Positions 6,940-15,749 of a DNA stretch of 59,203 bases are shown piece after piece. Position 1 is the first letter of the stretch. The number at the start of each line of letters is the position of its first letter. Source of the stretch: Lentimicrobium sp. L6 (GTDB lineage Bacteria > Bacteroidota > Bacteroidia > Bacteroidales > UBA12170). The notes under the pieces were generated by a model that saw nothing but the letters and a program-made list of their open reading frames with translations, did not search any database and was not told the origin of the DNA. Position numbers and translations under genes: made by a program. The DNA is taken from the NCBI RefSeq assembly GCF_013166655.1, contig NZ_JABKCA010000023.1, forward strand, positions 1 through 59,203, given 5' to 3'.

Positions 6940-8166
6940 TTATTGACCCATTAAATATTGAACAAAAGCAATGGACGCTAGCTTATCTACTCTAGCTTTC
7001 TCCAATTCCAAATCATATTTTAAAAGCCGTCGTTCCATGCGTAGCATTTCTTCAAATCCCTTTGCATTGGTGGAATATTCCACTTCAATAAGCTTTAGTG
7101 ATTGCTTAGCCAATTTCCCTTGACTAGAATAATGTGAGATTCGTCGTTGTGCATCTTTATAGTCTTTAAAAGCATTCTCGAAAATGGTTTCCAATACGAG
7201 TTCTTTCTCAAATTTCTCTTCTGTTTTTGCAGCTTGCAAATACAATACTTCATTAACCATAGCTTTATACTTGTTTCGATATAGAGGAATGGTAATTCCT
7301 ATTTTGGGAAACAAGAGCGCATCTTTGCCAGATAGGTTATTTTCTCCTTTTCCAATAAAAGTATAATCTATGCCTATTGAGATATTGGGTAAACCCGCTT
7401 TTTTAGCCACTTGCTGACGAGATTCCAAAGAATGATATTGATATTCCAGACTCAAAAGCTGATGATTATTAGCATATATACTATCCAACAAGGCTTTTTT
7501 ATCGAGTTTCAAATCCTGCTCCCAAATAAGATCTGGAATGGAAATTATAGACTCATTATCTACATTTAATAGATTATTGAAAGTGATAGAAAGCACTTCA
7601 TATTTATCTTGAACAAGAGCCAACTGATTTTCCAAATCAGCCAATTCCATTTCCACTCTTAGTTCATCGTTAAGGCTGGCTTTTCCGGTTTCAATTTTGG
7701 TGAGGGCTAATTGCTTAAAGACATGCAATATGCTCTGATTTTCAGACATCACAAAAATAGCCTTACGAGTAAAATAGAGATTATAATAGGTAGCTTTTAC
7801 TTCGTTGAATAATATGGACTTGGCCTCCTCAAAAGCTTCATATTTTGCTTTTGCCAGTTGAACAGCCACATCTTCTTTGGCTTGCAGACTACCAAACCAA
7901 GGAAACATTTGATTGGCTGATACTTTAGCAATCTGAGGACCTTCACGGGTTTCAACTGGAAGGATGAAATAGCCAAAGGCAAAGCTTGGATCTGGCAAAC
8001 TACCTACTTGAGGAATGACTTCCAAAGCAGCCATATATTCATTGAACTTGACTTGTAATCCCGGATTATTCTGGGCTGCTGCCTTCAAATAAACCTGTAA
8101 ATCTTCTTGAGCATAGCTCATTTGAAAACCCAATATGCAAATACAAATGACGATTATCTTTTTCAT
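6940..8166 (-). CDS. TolC-family outer-membrane channel of the heavy-metal pump (CusC-like)
   Basis: The product is about 408 residues from the start at 8166. That start gives a signal peptide (MKKIIVICICILGFQMSYAQ) and overlaps the pump gene's stop in an ATGA junction, so it is preferred to an in-frame start 60 bp upstream. The sequence shows the two long-helix repeats of outer-membrane efflux proteins (for example LADLENQLALVQDKYEVL and LLKYDLELEKARVDKLAS) and the short strands forming the barrel. It would complete a tripartite pump with the RND permease and the adaptor on either side, expelling metal across the outer membrane. Confidence 0.9.
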   Translation of the reverse strand: MKKIIVICICILGFQMSYAQEDLQVYLKAAAQNNPGLQVKFNEYMAALEVIPQVGSLPDPSFAFGYFILPVETREGPQIAKVSANQMFPWFGSLQAKEDVAVQLAKAKYEAFEEAKSILFNEVKATYYNLYFTRKAIFVMSENQSILHVFKQLALTKIETGKASLNDELRVEMELADLENQLALVQDKYEVLSITFNNLLNVDNESIISIPDLIWEQDLKLDKKALLDSIYANNHQLLSLEYQYHSLESRQQVAKKAGLPNISIGIDYTFIGKGENNLSGKDALLFPKIGITIPLYRNKYKAMVNEVLYLQAAKTEEKFEKELVLETIFENAFKDYKDAQRRISHYSSQGKLAKQSLKLIEVEYSTNAKGFEEMLRMERRLLKYDLELEKARVDKLASIAFVQYLMGQ

Positions 8167-11100
8167 ATCGCTCCTCCTTCTGTTAATTCGTTGATGGATT
8201 CTTCCTTCAGTTTTCTTTCTTGCCACATGCTGTATAAAACAGGTACCACAAACATGGTGAGCACTTCTATAGTCATTCCTCCAAATAGTGGGATGGCCAT
8301 TGGTACCATAATATCGGAGCCTTTTCCAGTAGAGGTCAGCACGGGGAGCAAAGCAATAACTGTAGTTGCAGTTGTCATCATAGCAGGCCTCACTCTTTTC
8401 ATTCCGGCCTCTATCACCAATGCTCTTACTTCTGCTTTGTTCTTTGGCTTATTCTTCTCGAAAAGTTGTTTTAAATGGGTGCTAATTAATACACCATCAT
8501 CGGTAGCCACTCCAAACAGGGCAATGAAACCAACCCAAACCGCCACACTTAAATTGATGGTTCTCACTTGAAACAAATCACGCATATTGGTGCCAAAAAT
8601 GGAGAAATCTAAAAACCAAGGCTGGCCATAAAGCCAAATCATGATAAAGCCTCCAGCCAGAGCCACTATTATTCCTGAGAAAATTAATGAGGAGGTAATC
8701 ACCGAACGAAACTGAAAATACAGGATCAGAAAAATCACCACTAAACATATTGGTATAATCAACAAGAGACGTTTGGTCGCTCTAATTTGGTTCTCATAGT
8801 TTCCAGTGAAAATAAAATTCACACCTTCAGGCATCACCAGTTCACCAGTCTCCATCTTATCCTCCAAATACTTCTGAGCATTTTCTACCACATCCACTTC
8901 AGCAAAGCCTTCTTGCTTATCAAAAATAACATAGCCCACTAAAAAGGTATTTTCACTTTTGACCATTTGTGGTCCTCGAGAATACTCAATATCTACGAGT
9001 TCTCCCAAAGGAATTTGTTGTCCCATGGGTGTAGGAATTAAAATTTTCTTTAAGCCTTCAGGATGATCTCTATATTCTCTAGCATATCTTAATCGGATGG
9101 GATAGCGTTCGCGGCCTTCTACACTGGTAGAAAGTTGCATTCCTCCAATTGCACTACCAATAATTCCTTGCAAGTCTTGAATGGTAAGCCCATAACGAGC
9201 TAATTCTTTTCTTTTAATATTGAGCTCTAGGTAAGGCTTCCCAACAACTCTATCAGCAAAAACCGACATAGCAGAAACGCCTTCCACCTCTTTTAAAAGC
9301 TTCTCCAATTCATAGCCCACCTTTTCAATGGATTCCAAATCAGGGCCATAAACTTTCATGCCCATGGGGGCCCGCATTCCGGTTTGCAACATGACCAAGC
9401 GAGTTTGAATGGGTTGTAATTTAGGCGCGGAGGTGAGTCCTGGAATACTAGAATGATGAACTATCTCTTTCCAAATATCATCAGGAGAATTTATATTCTC
9501 TCTCCATTGACGAAAATATTCTCCATCTTCCTCAACAATTAGATTTTCCCTTTCAATGACCTTAAACTCTTCCTCCCTTGGATGATAGGTACTGCCATCT
9601 TTAAGTACAAAAGCGCCTTCTCCATCTACTTTAAATCGAAGTCGCTTTCCATGTTCATTTAAGATATACTCAGATTTATAATTGATTACATTCTCATACA
9701 TGGAAACAGGTGCAGGATCCAATGCTGAATTCACTCTTCCCCATTTACCGATGACATTCTCAACTTCTGGAATGGCATTTACTTTTTTATCTAAGATTCT
9801 AATGACTTCCAAATTCTCTTCAATCCCAGAATGCGGCATGGTGGTTGGCATTAACAAAAAGCTTCCTTCGTCTAGATTTGGCATAAACTCTTTCCCTATA
9901 CCAGGTAATGATTCATCTAGCGACTTCCAAGTTTTTGATTCCTTAATGCTTTCAGGAACAAAACCACCAATCTTATCTATTCCTTGCCAAGTCATTAAAC
10001 CAAATAGGATTAGAATGATAGGAAAGCTTAAAAAGAACCACTTATGATTTAAACACCAAGAAAGTATTTGACGATAGAAATGCACCATCGCCATCATAAA
10101 TGCCAAAACAAAAACGATAATAGAGATTACAAAAATGAAATTGGAGAACAAAGATTGTTGAGCTCCAAGAGGCATCCATGCTTTGGTTAAGAAATAAACC
10201 ACCACCATTAAGATGATAGAAATATTGATATAATTTGGAAACTTTCGGTATTTTTCAGACCATTTGAATTCCATGATATTATTAATTCCGATCGCTATCA
10301 TCCCTAAAGTGATGAAATTACCAGAAATAAATAAGAGGACAAATCCGCCCAAGATGAGTAATCCATTCCAAATCCAACGGACTTTCTTCTTGTCGAATTT
10401 GATAGAAAAGATAAAGTGAGCCAACGCTGGTATGATAATCAAACCAATAATTAAAGCCGAAAGCATGGCAAAGGTCTTTGTGAAAGCCAAAGGTCTAAAA
10501 AGTTTACCTTCGGCAGCTTCCATAGCAAATACGGGAAGGAAACTTACGACGGTTGTTGTTAATGCCGTTATAACTGCTCCTGCTACTTCGGTGGTCGCTT
10601 CATAAACCACACCTAATAATTGCTTTCCTTTGGCGCCCACATTTTTGGCCATTTCTATATGCCTAATGATGTTCTCTGTAAAGACGACTCCCACATCCAC
10701 CATCACTCCTATGGCAATAGCAATACCTGATAAAGCCACAATATTAGCATCCACACCAAATCGCCTCATCACGATAAAAGTCATTAAAACGCCTATTGGT
10801 AGAAGAGTTGTAATTAAAATGCTGGCTCGCAAATTCAACATCAATACAATGATGACGATGATGCTGATGAGGATCTCCAATGATAAAGCCTCCTCTAAGG
10901 TTCCTAGTGTTTCTTTGATTAAACCCGTACGATCGTAGAAGGGAATCAAAGTTACTTTCGAGACACTCCCATCTGCCAGGGTTTTAGAAGGAAGGCCTGG
11001 ACTTATCTCTGCTATTTTTGCTTTAACATTCTCTATAACTTCTAATGGATTAGAGCCATATCGTGCCACCACAACACCTCCCACAGCTTCTGCTCCTCCT

Positions 11101-11984
11101 TTATCCAATCCACCTCTTCTGGTGGCAGGGCCAAAGTTGACTTTTGCCACATCTTTTATTCGAATGGGAACATTTTCATTAACTGCAACCACACTTTCTT
11201 CAAGTTCTGATAGTGTTTTCACATAACCCAATGCACGGATTAAATATTCTACTCTATTGAACTCTATTGTTCTAGCACCAATATCCAGATTACTCTTTTT
11301 AACTGCATTCATTATCTGAGCAATATTTACACCATGAGCTTTCATGGCTATGGGATCAATATCTATTTGATACTCTTTCACGAAGCCGCCAATTGAAGCT
11401 ACTTCCGAAACTCCCTTTGCAGCCGTTAATGCATATTTCACATAGAAATCCTGGATACTCCTGAGCTCTTGAGGATCCCAATCACCAGAAGGTTCGCCAT
11501 CTTTATTTCTTCCTTCTAATGTATACCAATAGACTTGCCCTAAAGCAGTGGCATCTGGGCCTAAAGAAGGTATGACATCAGGGGGCAAAGTACCGGGAGG
11601 AAGTGAATTGAGTTTCTCGAGTATACGAGTACGGGTCCAGTAGAAATCTAATCCATCCTCAAAAATAATATAGATACTAGAAACTCCAAAGATGGAATTA
11701 CTACGTATGGTCTTCACTCCTGGAATACCCAAAAGAGAAGTGGTTAGAGGATAAGATATTTGATCGTCTATATCTTGTGGCGATCGACCTGGCCATTGCG
11801 TATATACTATTTGTTGATTCTCTCCTATATCGGGAATGGCATCAACAGGGACAGGGTCTCGTGGTAAGATTCCGGTCTCCCATCCAAAAGGAGAACTGAT
11901 TACACCCCAAAGAATGAATGTAAAAAGTAAAAGGAAAGTCACCAATCTGTTTTCAAGAAAAAACTTGATGGTTTTATTTAGCAT
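8163..11984 (-). CDS. CusA/CzcA-family heavy-metal RND efflux permease
   Basis: This is the 1273-residue inner-membrane pump. Typical landmarks are the N-terminal transmembrane helix, the VDAIPDIGENQQIVYTQWPG porter segment, the TM4 proton-relay region (AIAIGVMVDVGVVFTENI, with the charged Asp and Glu expected of metal RND pumps), NLDEGSFLLMPTTMPHSG, and the second-half helices (IALFGVATDDGVLISTHL). Met-rich QTGMRAPMGMKVYG in the porter domain fits a Cu(I)/Ag(I) pump. It is more than 200 residues longer than E. coli CusA (about 1047 residues). The excess includes extra hydrophobic segments around 530-660, just before GIGKEFMPNLDEG. It is the second gene of a likely operon: HYC_CC_PP protein, pump, TolC, adaptor, HMA protein. 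Confidence 0.93.
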   Translation of the reverse strand: MLNKTIKFFLENRLVTFLLLFTFILWGVISSPFGWETGILPRDPVPVDAIPDIGENQQIVYTQWPGRSPQDIDDQISYPLTTSLLGIPGVKTIRSNSIFGVSSIYIIFEDGLDFYWTRTRILEKLNSLPPGTLPPDVIPSLGPDATALGQVYWYTLEGRNKDGEPSGDWDPQELRSIQDFYVKYALTAAKGVSEVASIGGFVKEYQIDIDPIAMKAHGVNIAQIMNAVKKSNLDIGARTIEFNRVEYLIRALGYVKTLSELEESVVAVNENVPIRIKDVAKVNFGPATRRGGLDKGGAEAVGGVVVARYGSNPLEVIENVKAKIAEISPGLPSKTLADGSVSKVTLIPFYDRTGLIKETLGTLEEALSLEILISIIVIIVLMLNLRASILITTLLPIGVLMTFIVMRRFGVDANIVALSGIAIAIGVMVDVGVVFTENIIRHIEMAKNVGAKGKQLLGVVYEATTEVAGAVITALTTTVVSFLPVFAMEAAEGKLFRPLAFTKTFAMLSALIIGLIIIPALAHFIFSIKFDKKKVRWIWNGLLILGGFVLLFISGNFITLGMIAIGINNIMEFKWSEKYRKFPNYINISIILMVVVYFLTKAWMPLGAQQSLFSNFIFVISIIVFVLAFMMAMVHFYRQILSWCLNHKWFFLSFPIILILFGLMTWQGIDKIGGFVPESIKESKTWKSLDESLPGIGKEFMPNLDEGSFLLMPTTMPHSGIEENLEVIRILDKKVNAIPEVENVIGKWGRVNSALDPAPVSMYENVINYKSEYILNEHGKRLRFKVDGEGAFVLKDGSTYHPREEEFKVIERENLIVEEDGEYFRQWRENINSPDDIWKEIVHHSSIPGLTSAPKLQPIQTRLVMLQTGMRAPMGMKVYGPDLESIEKVGYELEKLLKEVEGVSAMSVFADRVVGKPYLELNIKRKELARYGLTIQDLQGIIGSAIGGMQLSTSVEGRERYPIRLRYAREYRDHPEGLKKILIPTPMGQQIPLGELVDIEYSRGPQMVKSENTFLVGYVIFDKQEGFAEVDVVENAQKYLEDKMETGELVMPEGVNFIFTGNYENQIRATKRLLLIIPICLVVIFLILYFQFRSVITSSLIFSGIIVALAGGFIMIWLYGQPWFLDFSIFGTNMRDLFQVRTINLSVAVWVGFIALFGVATDDGVLISTHLKQLFEKNKPKNKAEVRALVIEAGMKRVRPAMMTTATTVIALLPVLTSTGKGSDIMVPMAIPLFGGMTIEVLTMFVVPVLYSMWQERKLKEESINELTEGGAI

Positions 11985-12072
11985 TTTGCATGATTATTAA
12001 TTTGATAGAATAAATACACAACATTAGCCTGAAGAAATAATTCCTCAAGCTATCCTATTCATCAAATAAAAA

Positions 12073-12501
12073 TCATAAAATAAAAGACTGGAAACTGGCC
12101 AGTATATCTGGCAAATTCGGCGGTGGAATATGAACTCTATCTAGATATAAAGAATTGATATCCTCAAAAGAATCCAATTGGAAAAATTCGTTTTCGAAAA
12201 CCATGATATCAAATGAGGGAGCTTCATCAACAATGAGATCTACCTGAAATACAGTATCTTCATCTAATTGAAATGCTTCACTTTCATTACGGCAGCAATC
12301 CCCATCATCACAACAAGATTCGGGAGTTGAATTAATAGACATAGTTATATATTTGCCACTACAATAGTGCTTGGTCACACTAAAACCAGTACTGGCAGAG
12401 AACCATAAAATGGCCATAAATATGTAAACTAATTTCTTCAACCTGCTAATAATTTTTTCATTTAGAAAACAAATGTAATCAGATTTGCGAGCTATTTCCA
12501 T
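12073..12501 (-). CDS. HYC_CC_PP family protein
   Basis: The 142-residue product has a membrane or signal segment (about 22-40). It also has the three hallmarks that name this Bacteroidota family: TKHYCSGK (45-47), a Cys-pair region SCCDDGDCC (63-70), and a proline cluster HIPPPNLP near the C-terminus (126-128). The biochemical role is not established. The Cys/His content and position directly ahead of the RND metal pump (88 bp gap) suggest a periplasmic metal-binding or metal-stress protein. The start could be later than 12501, since a signal peptide could begin at Met29, but the longer form is kept. Confidence 0.75.
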   Translation of the reverse strand: MEIARKSDYICFLNEKIISRLKKLVYIFMAILWFSASTGFSVTKHYCSGKYITMSINSTPESCCDDGDCCRNESEAFQLDEDTVFQVDLIVDEAPSFDIMVFENEFFQLDSFEDINSLYLDRVHIPPPNLPDILASFQSFIL

Positions 12502-12538
12502 TAATTAACTTTTTCTTTTGTCTTTATCATCACCACGT

Positions 12539-12549
12539 GCTTGTCAAGC
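12539..12549. promoter_or_regulatory. Perfect palindrome upstream of the metal-pump operon
   Basis: GCTTGtCAAGC is a 5+1+5 perfect inverted repeat centred about 43 bp upstream of the HYC_CC_PP start codon. Its position would suit an operator for a dimeric regulator. No matching copy was noticed elsewhere in the island, so the assignment is weak. Confidence 0.3.
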
Positions 12550-12554
12550 TATGG

Positions 12555-13155
12555 ATCTAAGAGAAAAGATTCTACGATATGTTTTTGTGTCTTTTGTGTA
12601 TCCATAGTGCATTTTGTGTAATAGCTCCAATTTGATATTTAGTCCTATTCATCCTTCACTTTCATAATACCACGGACCTGATAAGCTATACCACGAAGTT
12701 CCACAAAGAAGACACTAAAAGCACTAAGAAAAAAATATTCGATAATATGTTTTGTACCTTTTGTGTTTCCTTTGTGTGTTTTGTGCAATAGCTTCAAAAT
12801 TCAATTATCATGTGAATCAGATTTCTCTTTCTCAACATTACCAGCCTAAAAAGCTATAACACGAAGTTCCACAAAGAAGACACTAAAGACTCAAAGGACC
12901 TAGCACGAAGAAATATGACTATAAAGTTTTGTGCCTTTTGTGAATCCTTAGTGCGTTTTGTGCAATAGCTTCAATTTACAATAATAATGAGAATCAATCT
13001 TCTCTTTCTCAACATTACCAAGCTACTAAATTATAACTCAAAGGTCCACATAGAAGGCACTAAAAACTCAAAAAAGAAAGTATAACAACATTATATTTTG
13101 TGTCTTTTGTGGATCCTTAGTGCATTTTGTGTAATAGCTCCAATTTGCAATGTTC
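12555..13155. repeat. Block of about 170-bp degenerate tandem repeats in intergenic DNA
   Basis: The roughly 725 bp between the metal island and glnS carry no gene but three full and one partial copy of a degenerate unit. The landmark TTTTGTG[TC]AATAGCT recurs at about 12612, 12779, 12956 and 13125, giving spacings of 167-177 bp. Each unit starts with TTTTGTGnCTTTTGTG, continues through CCTTAGTGC, and ends in an oppositely oriented CACAAAGAAGACACTAAA. The unit can therefore fold on itself. Such CACAAAG/CTTTGTG extragenic repeats are a familiar style in Bacteroidota; their function is unknown. Confidence 0.7.
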
Positions 13156-13161
13156 ATTCAT

Positions 13162-13199
13162 AAAAAAAAGGCATTCAAGGATTAAAACCTCAAATGCCT
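13162..13199 (-). terminator. Intrinsic terminator of glnS
   Basis: On the minus strand, GGCATTTGAGG and CCTTGAATGCC form a stem with a small AT loop, followed by a run of eight T. It lies about 30 bp after the glnS stop. Confidence 0.75.
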
Positions 13200-13227
13200 C
13201 TGCAAAATATCTTAAGAATAAGGATTA

Positions 13228-14913
13228 TTATTTCTTATCAAACCCACCTTTAAGTCCAACAGTTCTATTGAAAACCATTTTCTCATCAGTACTGTCTTTA
13301 TCGATATTGAAATATCCAGTACGCTCAAATTGATAATGAGTTAGTGGCTCTTTTCCTTTTACAGAACGCTCCACATAAGCTTTCTCGATAATATTTAAAC
13401 TATCAGGATTTAAGAATTCTTTGAAGTCTTTTTCTTTATCGGTATCTGGAGATTCAACAGTAAATAATCTATCGTAAAGGCGAATTTCGGCCTCAACGTT
13501 ATCACTCGCATCCACCCAATGCATGGCTCCTTTTACTTTTCTACCATCTGGAGATTTTCCTCCTTTTGACAACGGATCGTAAGTACAGCGCAATTCTATA
13601 ATTTTACCATCCTCATCTTTTATCACTTCATTACAAGTAGCAAAATAAGCATATTTCAATCGAACTTCTTTACCTAAAGTCATGCGGAAGAATTTCTTAG
13701 GAGCATCCTCCATATAATCGCTTCTTTCGATATAAATTTCTCTACTAAATGGAAGCATACGGGTTCCAGCACTTTCGTCCTCAGGATTATTGATGGCTTC
13801 TACTTCTTCTGTTTGTCCTTCAGGATAATTGGTGATCACCACTTTGAGAGGATCTAAAACTCCCATTACTCTGTTGGCTACTTTATTTAAATCTTCTCTC
13901 ACATGATGTTCCAGAAGGGCCACATCAATTATATTATCGCGCTTGGCAATTCCTATGGTATCGGAGAAATTTCTAAGACTGGCAGGCGTAAAACCTCTAC
14001 GACGCATTCCACCAATAGTAGGCATACGAGGGTCATCCCACCCATTCACCAAATTATCTTCAACCAATTGTAATAATTTACGCTTACTCATCACAGTATA
14101 AGTGAGATTTAAACGCGCAAACTCAATTTGTTGAGGATGGTGAACTTCTAATTGATTCAAGAACCAATCGTATAATGGGCGATGATTTTCAAATTCTAAA
14201 GTACAAAGAGAATGTGTAATATTTTCTATACTATCTTCTAAACCATGAGCCCAGTCGTACATTGGATAAATACACCATTTATCACCAGTACGGTGATGAT
14301 GTGCATGGCGAATGCGATAAATAGCAGGGTCGCGTAACTGCATATTAGCAGAGGCTAAATCAATTTTAGCCCTAAGTGTTTTGCTACCATCCTCAAATTC
14401 TCCATCCTTCATTCTTTTGAATAAATCAAGATTTTCTTCCACTGTTCTGACGCGATATGGACTTGGCTGTGAAGGCTTTTGAGGAGTCCCACGCATGGTA
14501 CTTACTTCCTCGGCAGTCAATTCACAAACATAGGCTTTGCCTTCTTTGATTAATCGAATTGCAAAATCATACATCTGATCAAAATAATCGGAAGCAAAGT
14601 ATAATCTATCTTCCCAATCGAATCCCAACCATTTTACATCCTCAATAATAGAGTCCACATATTCCACATCCTCCTTCACAGGATTGGTATCATCGAATCT
14701 TAAATTGCACTCTCCATTATACTTATCGGCAATTCCAAAGTTGAGGCAAATAGATTTAGCATGGCCAATATGTAAATATCCATTAGGCTCGGGAGGAAAG
14801 CGGGTATGAACCTTAGCTTCATTTTTACCTGCTTTTATATCTTGTTCTATAATCTGTTCGATGAAATTGAGCTTTGCTCTTGTTTCTTCAGGCTTATTAT
14901 CAGATGTTGTCAT
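13228..14913 (-). CDS. glnS: Glutaminyl-tRNA synthetase
   Basis: This 561-residue class I aminoacyl-tRNA synthetase charges tRNA-Gln with glutamine. The catalytic signatures are present: [15 protein letters not shown] (HIGH at 48-51) and VMSKRKL (KMSKS-like, near 275-279). The Gln/Glu-tRNA synthetase core contains FDDTNP and [19 protein letters not shown]. The C-terminal anticodon-binding beta-barrels follow (about 340-560). The length matches bacterial GlnRS (about 550). Presence of GlnRS means that the organism need not rely on the GatCAB transamidation route for Gln-tRNA. A TATTTTTG -7 box lies at 14934-14941 and a clear terminator follows the gene. Confidence 0.95.
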   Translation of the reverse strand: MTTSDNKPEETRAKLNFIEQIIEQDIKAGKNEAKVHTRFPPEPNGYLHIGHAKSICLNFGIADKYNGECNLRFDDTNPVKEDVEYVDSIIEDVKWLGFDWEDRLYFASDYFDQMYDFAIRLIKEGKAYVCELTAEEVSTMRGTPQKPSQPSPYRVRTVEENLDLFKRMKDGEFEDGSKTLRAKIDLASANMQLRDPAIYRIRHAHHHRTGDKWCIYPMYDWAHGLEDSIENITHSLCTLEFENHRPLYDWFLNQLEVHHPQQIEFARLNLTYTVMSKRKLLQLVEDNLVNGWDDPRMPTIGGMRRRGFTPASLRNFSDTIGIAKRDNIIDVALLEHHVREDLNKVANRVMGVLDPLKVVITNYPEGQTEEVEAINNPEDESAGTRMLPFSREIYIERSDYMEDAPKKFFRMTLGKEVRLKYAYFATCNEVIKDEDGKIIELRCTYDPLSKGGKSPDGRKVKGAMHWVDASDNVEAEIRLYDRLFTVESPDTDKEKDFKEFLNPDSLNIIEKAYVERSVKGKEPLTHYQFERTGYFNIDKDSTDEKMVFNRTVGLKGGFDKK

Positions 14914-14933
14914 ATTCTTAAATTTTGAATCTG

Positions 14934-14941
14934 CAAAAATA
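14934..14941 (-). promoter_or_regulatory. -7 box for glnS
   Basis: TATTTTTG on the minus strand, about 20 bp ahead of the glnS ATG, fits TAnnTTTG. No convincing -33 element was found. Confidence 0.4.
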
Positions 14942-14973
14942 CACAGATTTAGAGATATTTAATCACGTAAAAT

Positions 14974-15004
14974 AAAAAAGCCGATAGAATGGCTTCCATC
15001 GGCT
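14974..15004 (-). terminator. Terminator of the small barrel gene
   Basis: On the minus strand, AGCCGAT and ATCGGCT form a perfect 7-bp stem followed by a T-rich tail. It starts about 20 bp after the stop at 15026. Confidence 0.7.
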
Positions 15005-15025
15005 ATATATTTTTAGTTCTATGGA

Positions 15026-15586
15026 TTACATTGTGAACGTTAAACCAAAACGAACATTAGAAATTCTACTGTATCCCACTTCAGCAAATAAGCCAAAACC
15101 AGGATTTAACATCATACGACCACCCACAAATATTTCTTCATAAATAGATGCTTTTGAATCTTTTGTTGGTGTCCAACCTTCTTGATCATCCCAGCTATCA
15201 TAATTATAATCAGCATGTAGCCTAAGACCTACACCAACACCACCATAAACATCGTATTTATCACTAGTGAATGAGTGAAGGTGCCAAGTACCTCTACCAC
15301 CAATAATAAACTGATTATAATGTAAAGTCTCATTATAATACCAATAATCGTAAGTTTGTCTAGAATATTTCCAACCTACAACACCACCAAACGAAACCAG
15401 TCCAATATCTCCAGTAGGAATAACTCCAAGTTCAAATGAAGCTTCAATAGAAGGATAAAGCCCTCCAAGTCCACCAACACCTAATCCTGCATTGATACCC
15501 ATATCACCTTTATTAAATACATGTTGAGCTTGTGCTCCAACGGACATCATTAAAATAGTAAATAATGCTAACGCTAATTTTTTCAT
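15026..15586 (-). CDS. Small outer-membrane beta-barrel protein
   Basis: The 186-residue product has a signal peptide (1-20, ending AQAQ). About eight amphipathic strands follow, rich in Gly and Tyr (GINAGLGVGGLGGLYPS, VYGGVGVGLRLH, FGLFAEVGYSRISNVRFG), ending in an aromatic-ended strand (LTFTM). This is the OmpW/OmpX-size barrel class common in Bacteroidota. No enzymatic motif is visible, and its neighbours (glnS, the glutamine synthetase-family gene) give no clue to function. It is a single-gene unit, with its own TAGATTTG -7 box at 15618-15625 and its own terminator. Confidence 0.75.
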   Translation of the reverse strand: MKKLALALFTILMMSVGAQAQHVFNKGDMGINAGLGVGGLGGLYPSIEASFELGVIPTGDIGLVSFGGVVGWKYSRQTYDYWYYNETLHYNQFIIGGRGTWHLHSFTSDKYDVYGGVGVGLRLHADYNYDSWDDQEGWTPTKDSKASIYEEIFVGGRMMLNPGFGLFAEVGYSRISNVRFGLTFTM

Positions 15587-15617
15587 TGTTTATAAGATTT
15601 AGTTAATAATTTTAATG

Positions 15618-15625
15618 CAAATCTA
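15618..15625 (-). promoter_or_regulatory. -7 box for the small barrel gene
   Basis: TAGATTTG on the minus strand, about 32 bp ahead of the start codon, matches TAnnTTTG. Confidence 0.4.
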
Positions 15626-15692
15626 AAGATTTAATTCATTTTCTGAAGTCTTTAGATGGGGCAAATATAAACAGTTGTTTCTTGATAAACAA

Positions 15693-15720
15693 ATAGGGCA
15701 AATGTTTCCAATTGCCCTAT
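15693..15720 (-). terminator. Hairpin terminator of the glutamine synthetase-family gene
   Basis: ATAGGGCAA and TTGCCCTAT form a perfect 9-bp stem with a 10-base loop, about 30 bp after the stop at 15750. The following T-run is interrupted, so termination strength is uncertain. Confidence 0.6.
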
Positions 15721-15749
15721 CATTATATTGTAAATCTTATACTTGCAAA

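Noticed and set aside
12502-13160. Noncoding RNA gene or phage attachment site in the repeat block
   Set aside because: No tRNA gene, integrase or defined att core is present, and the repeat structure explains the signal.
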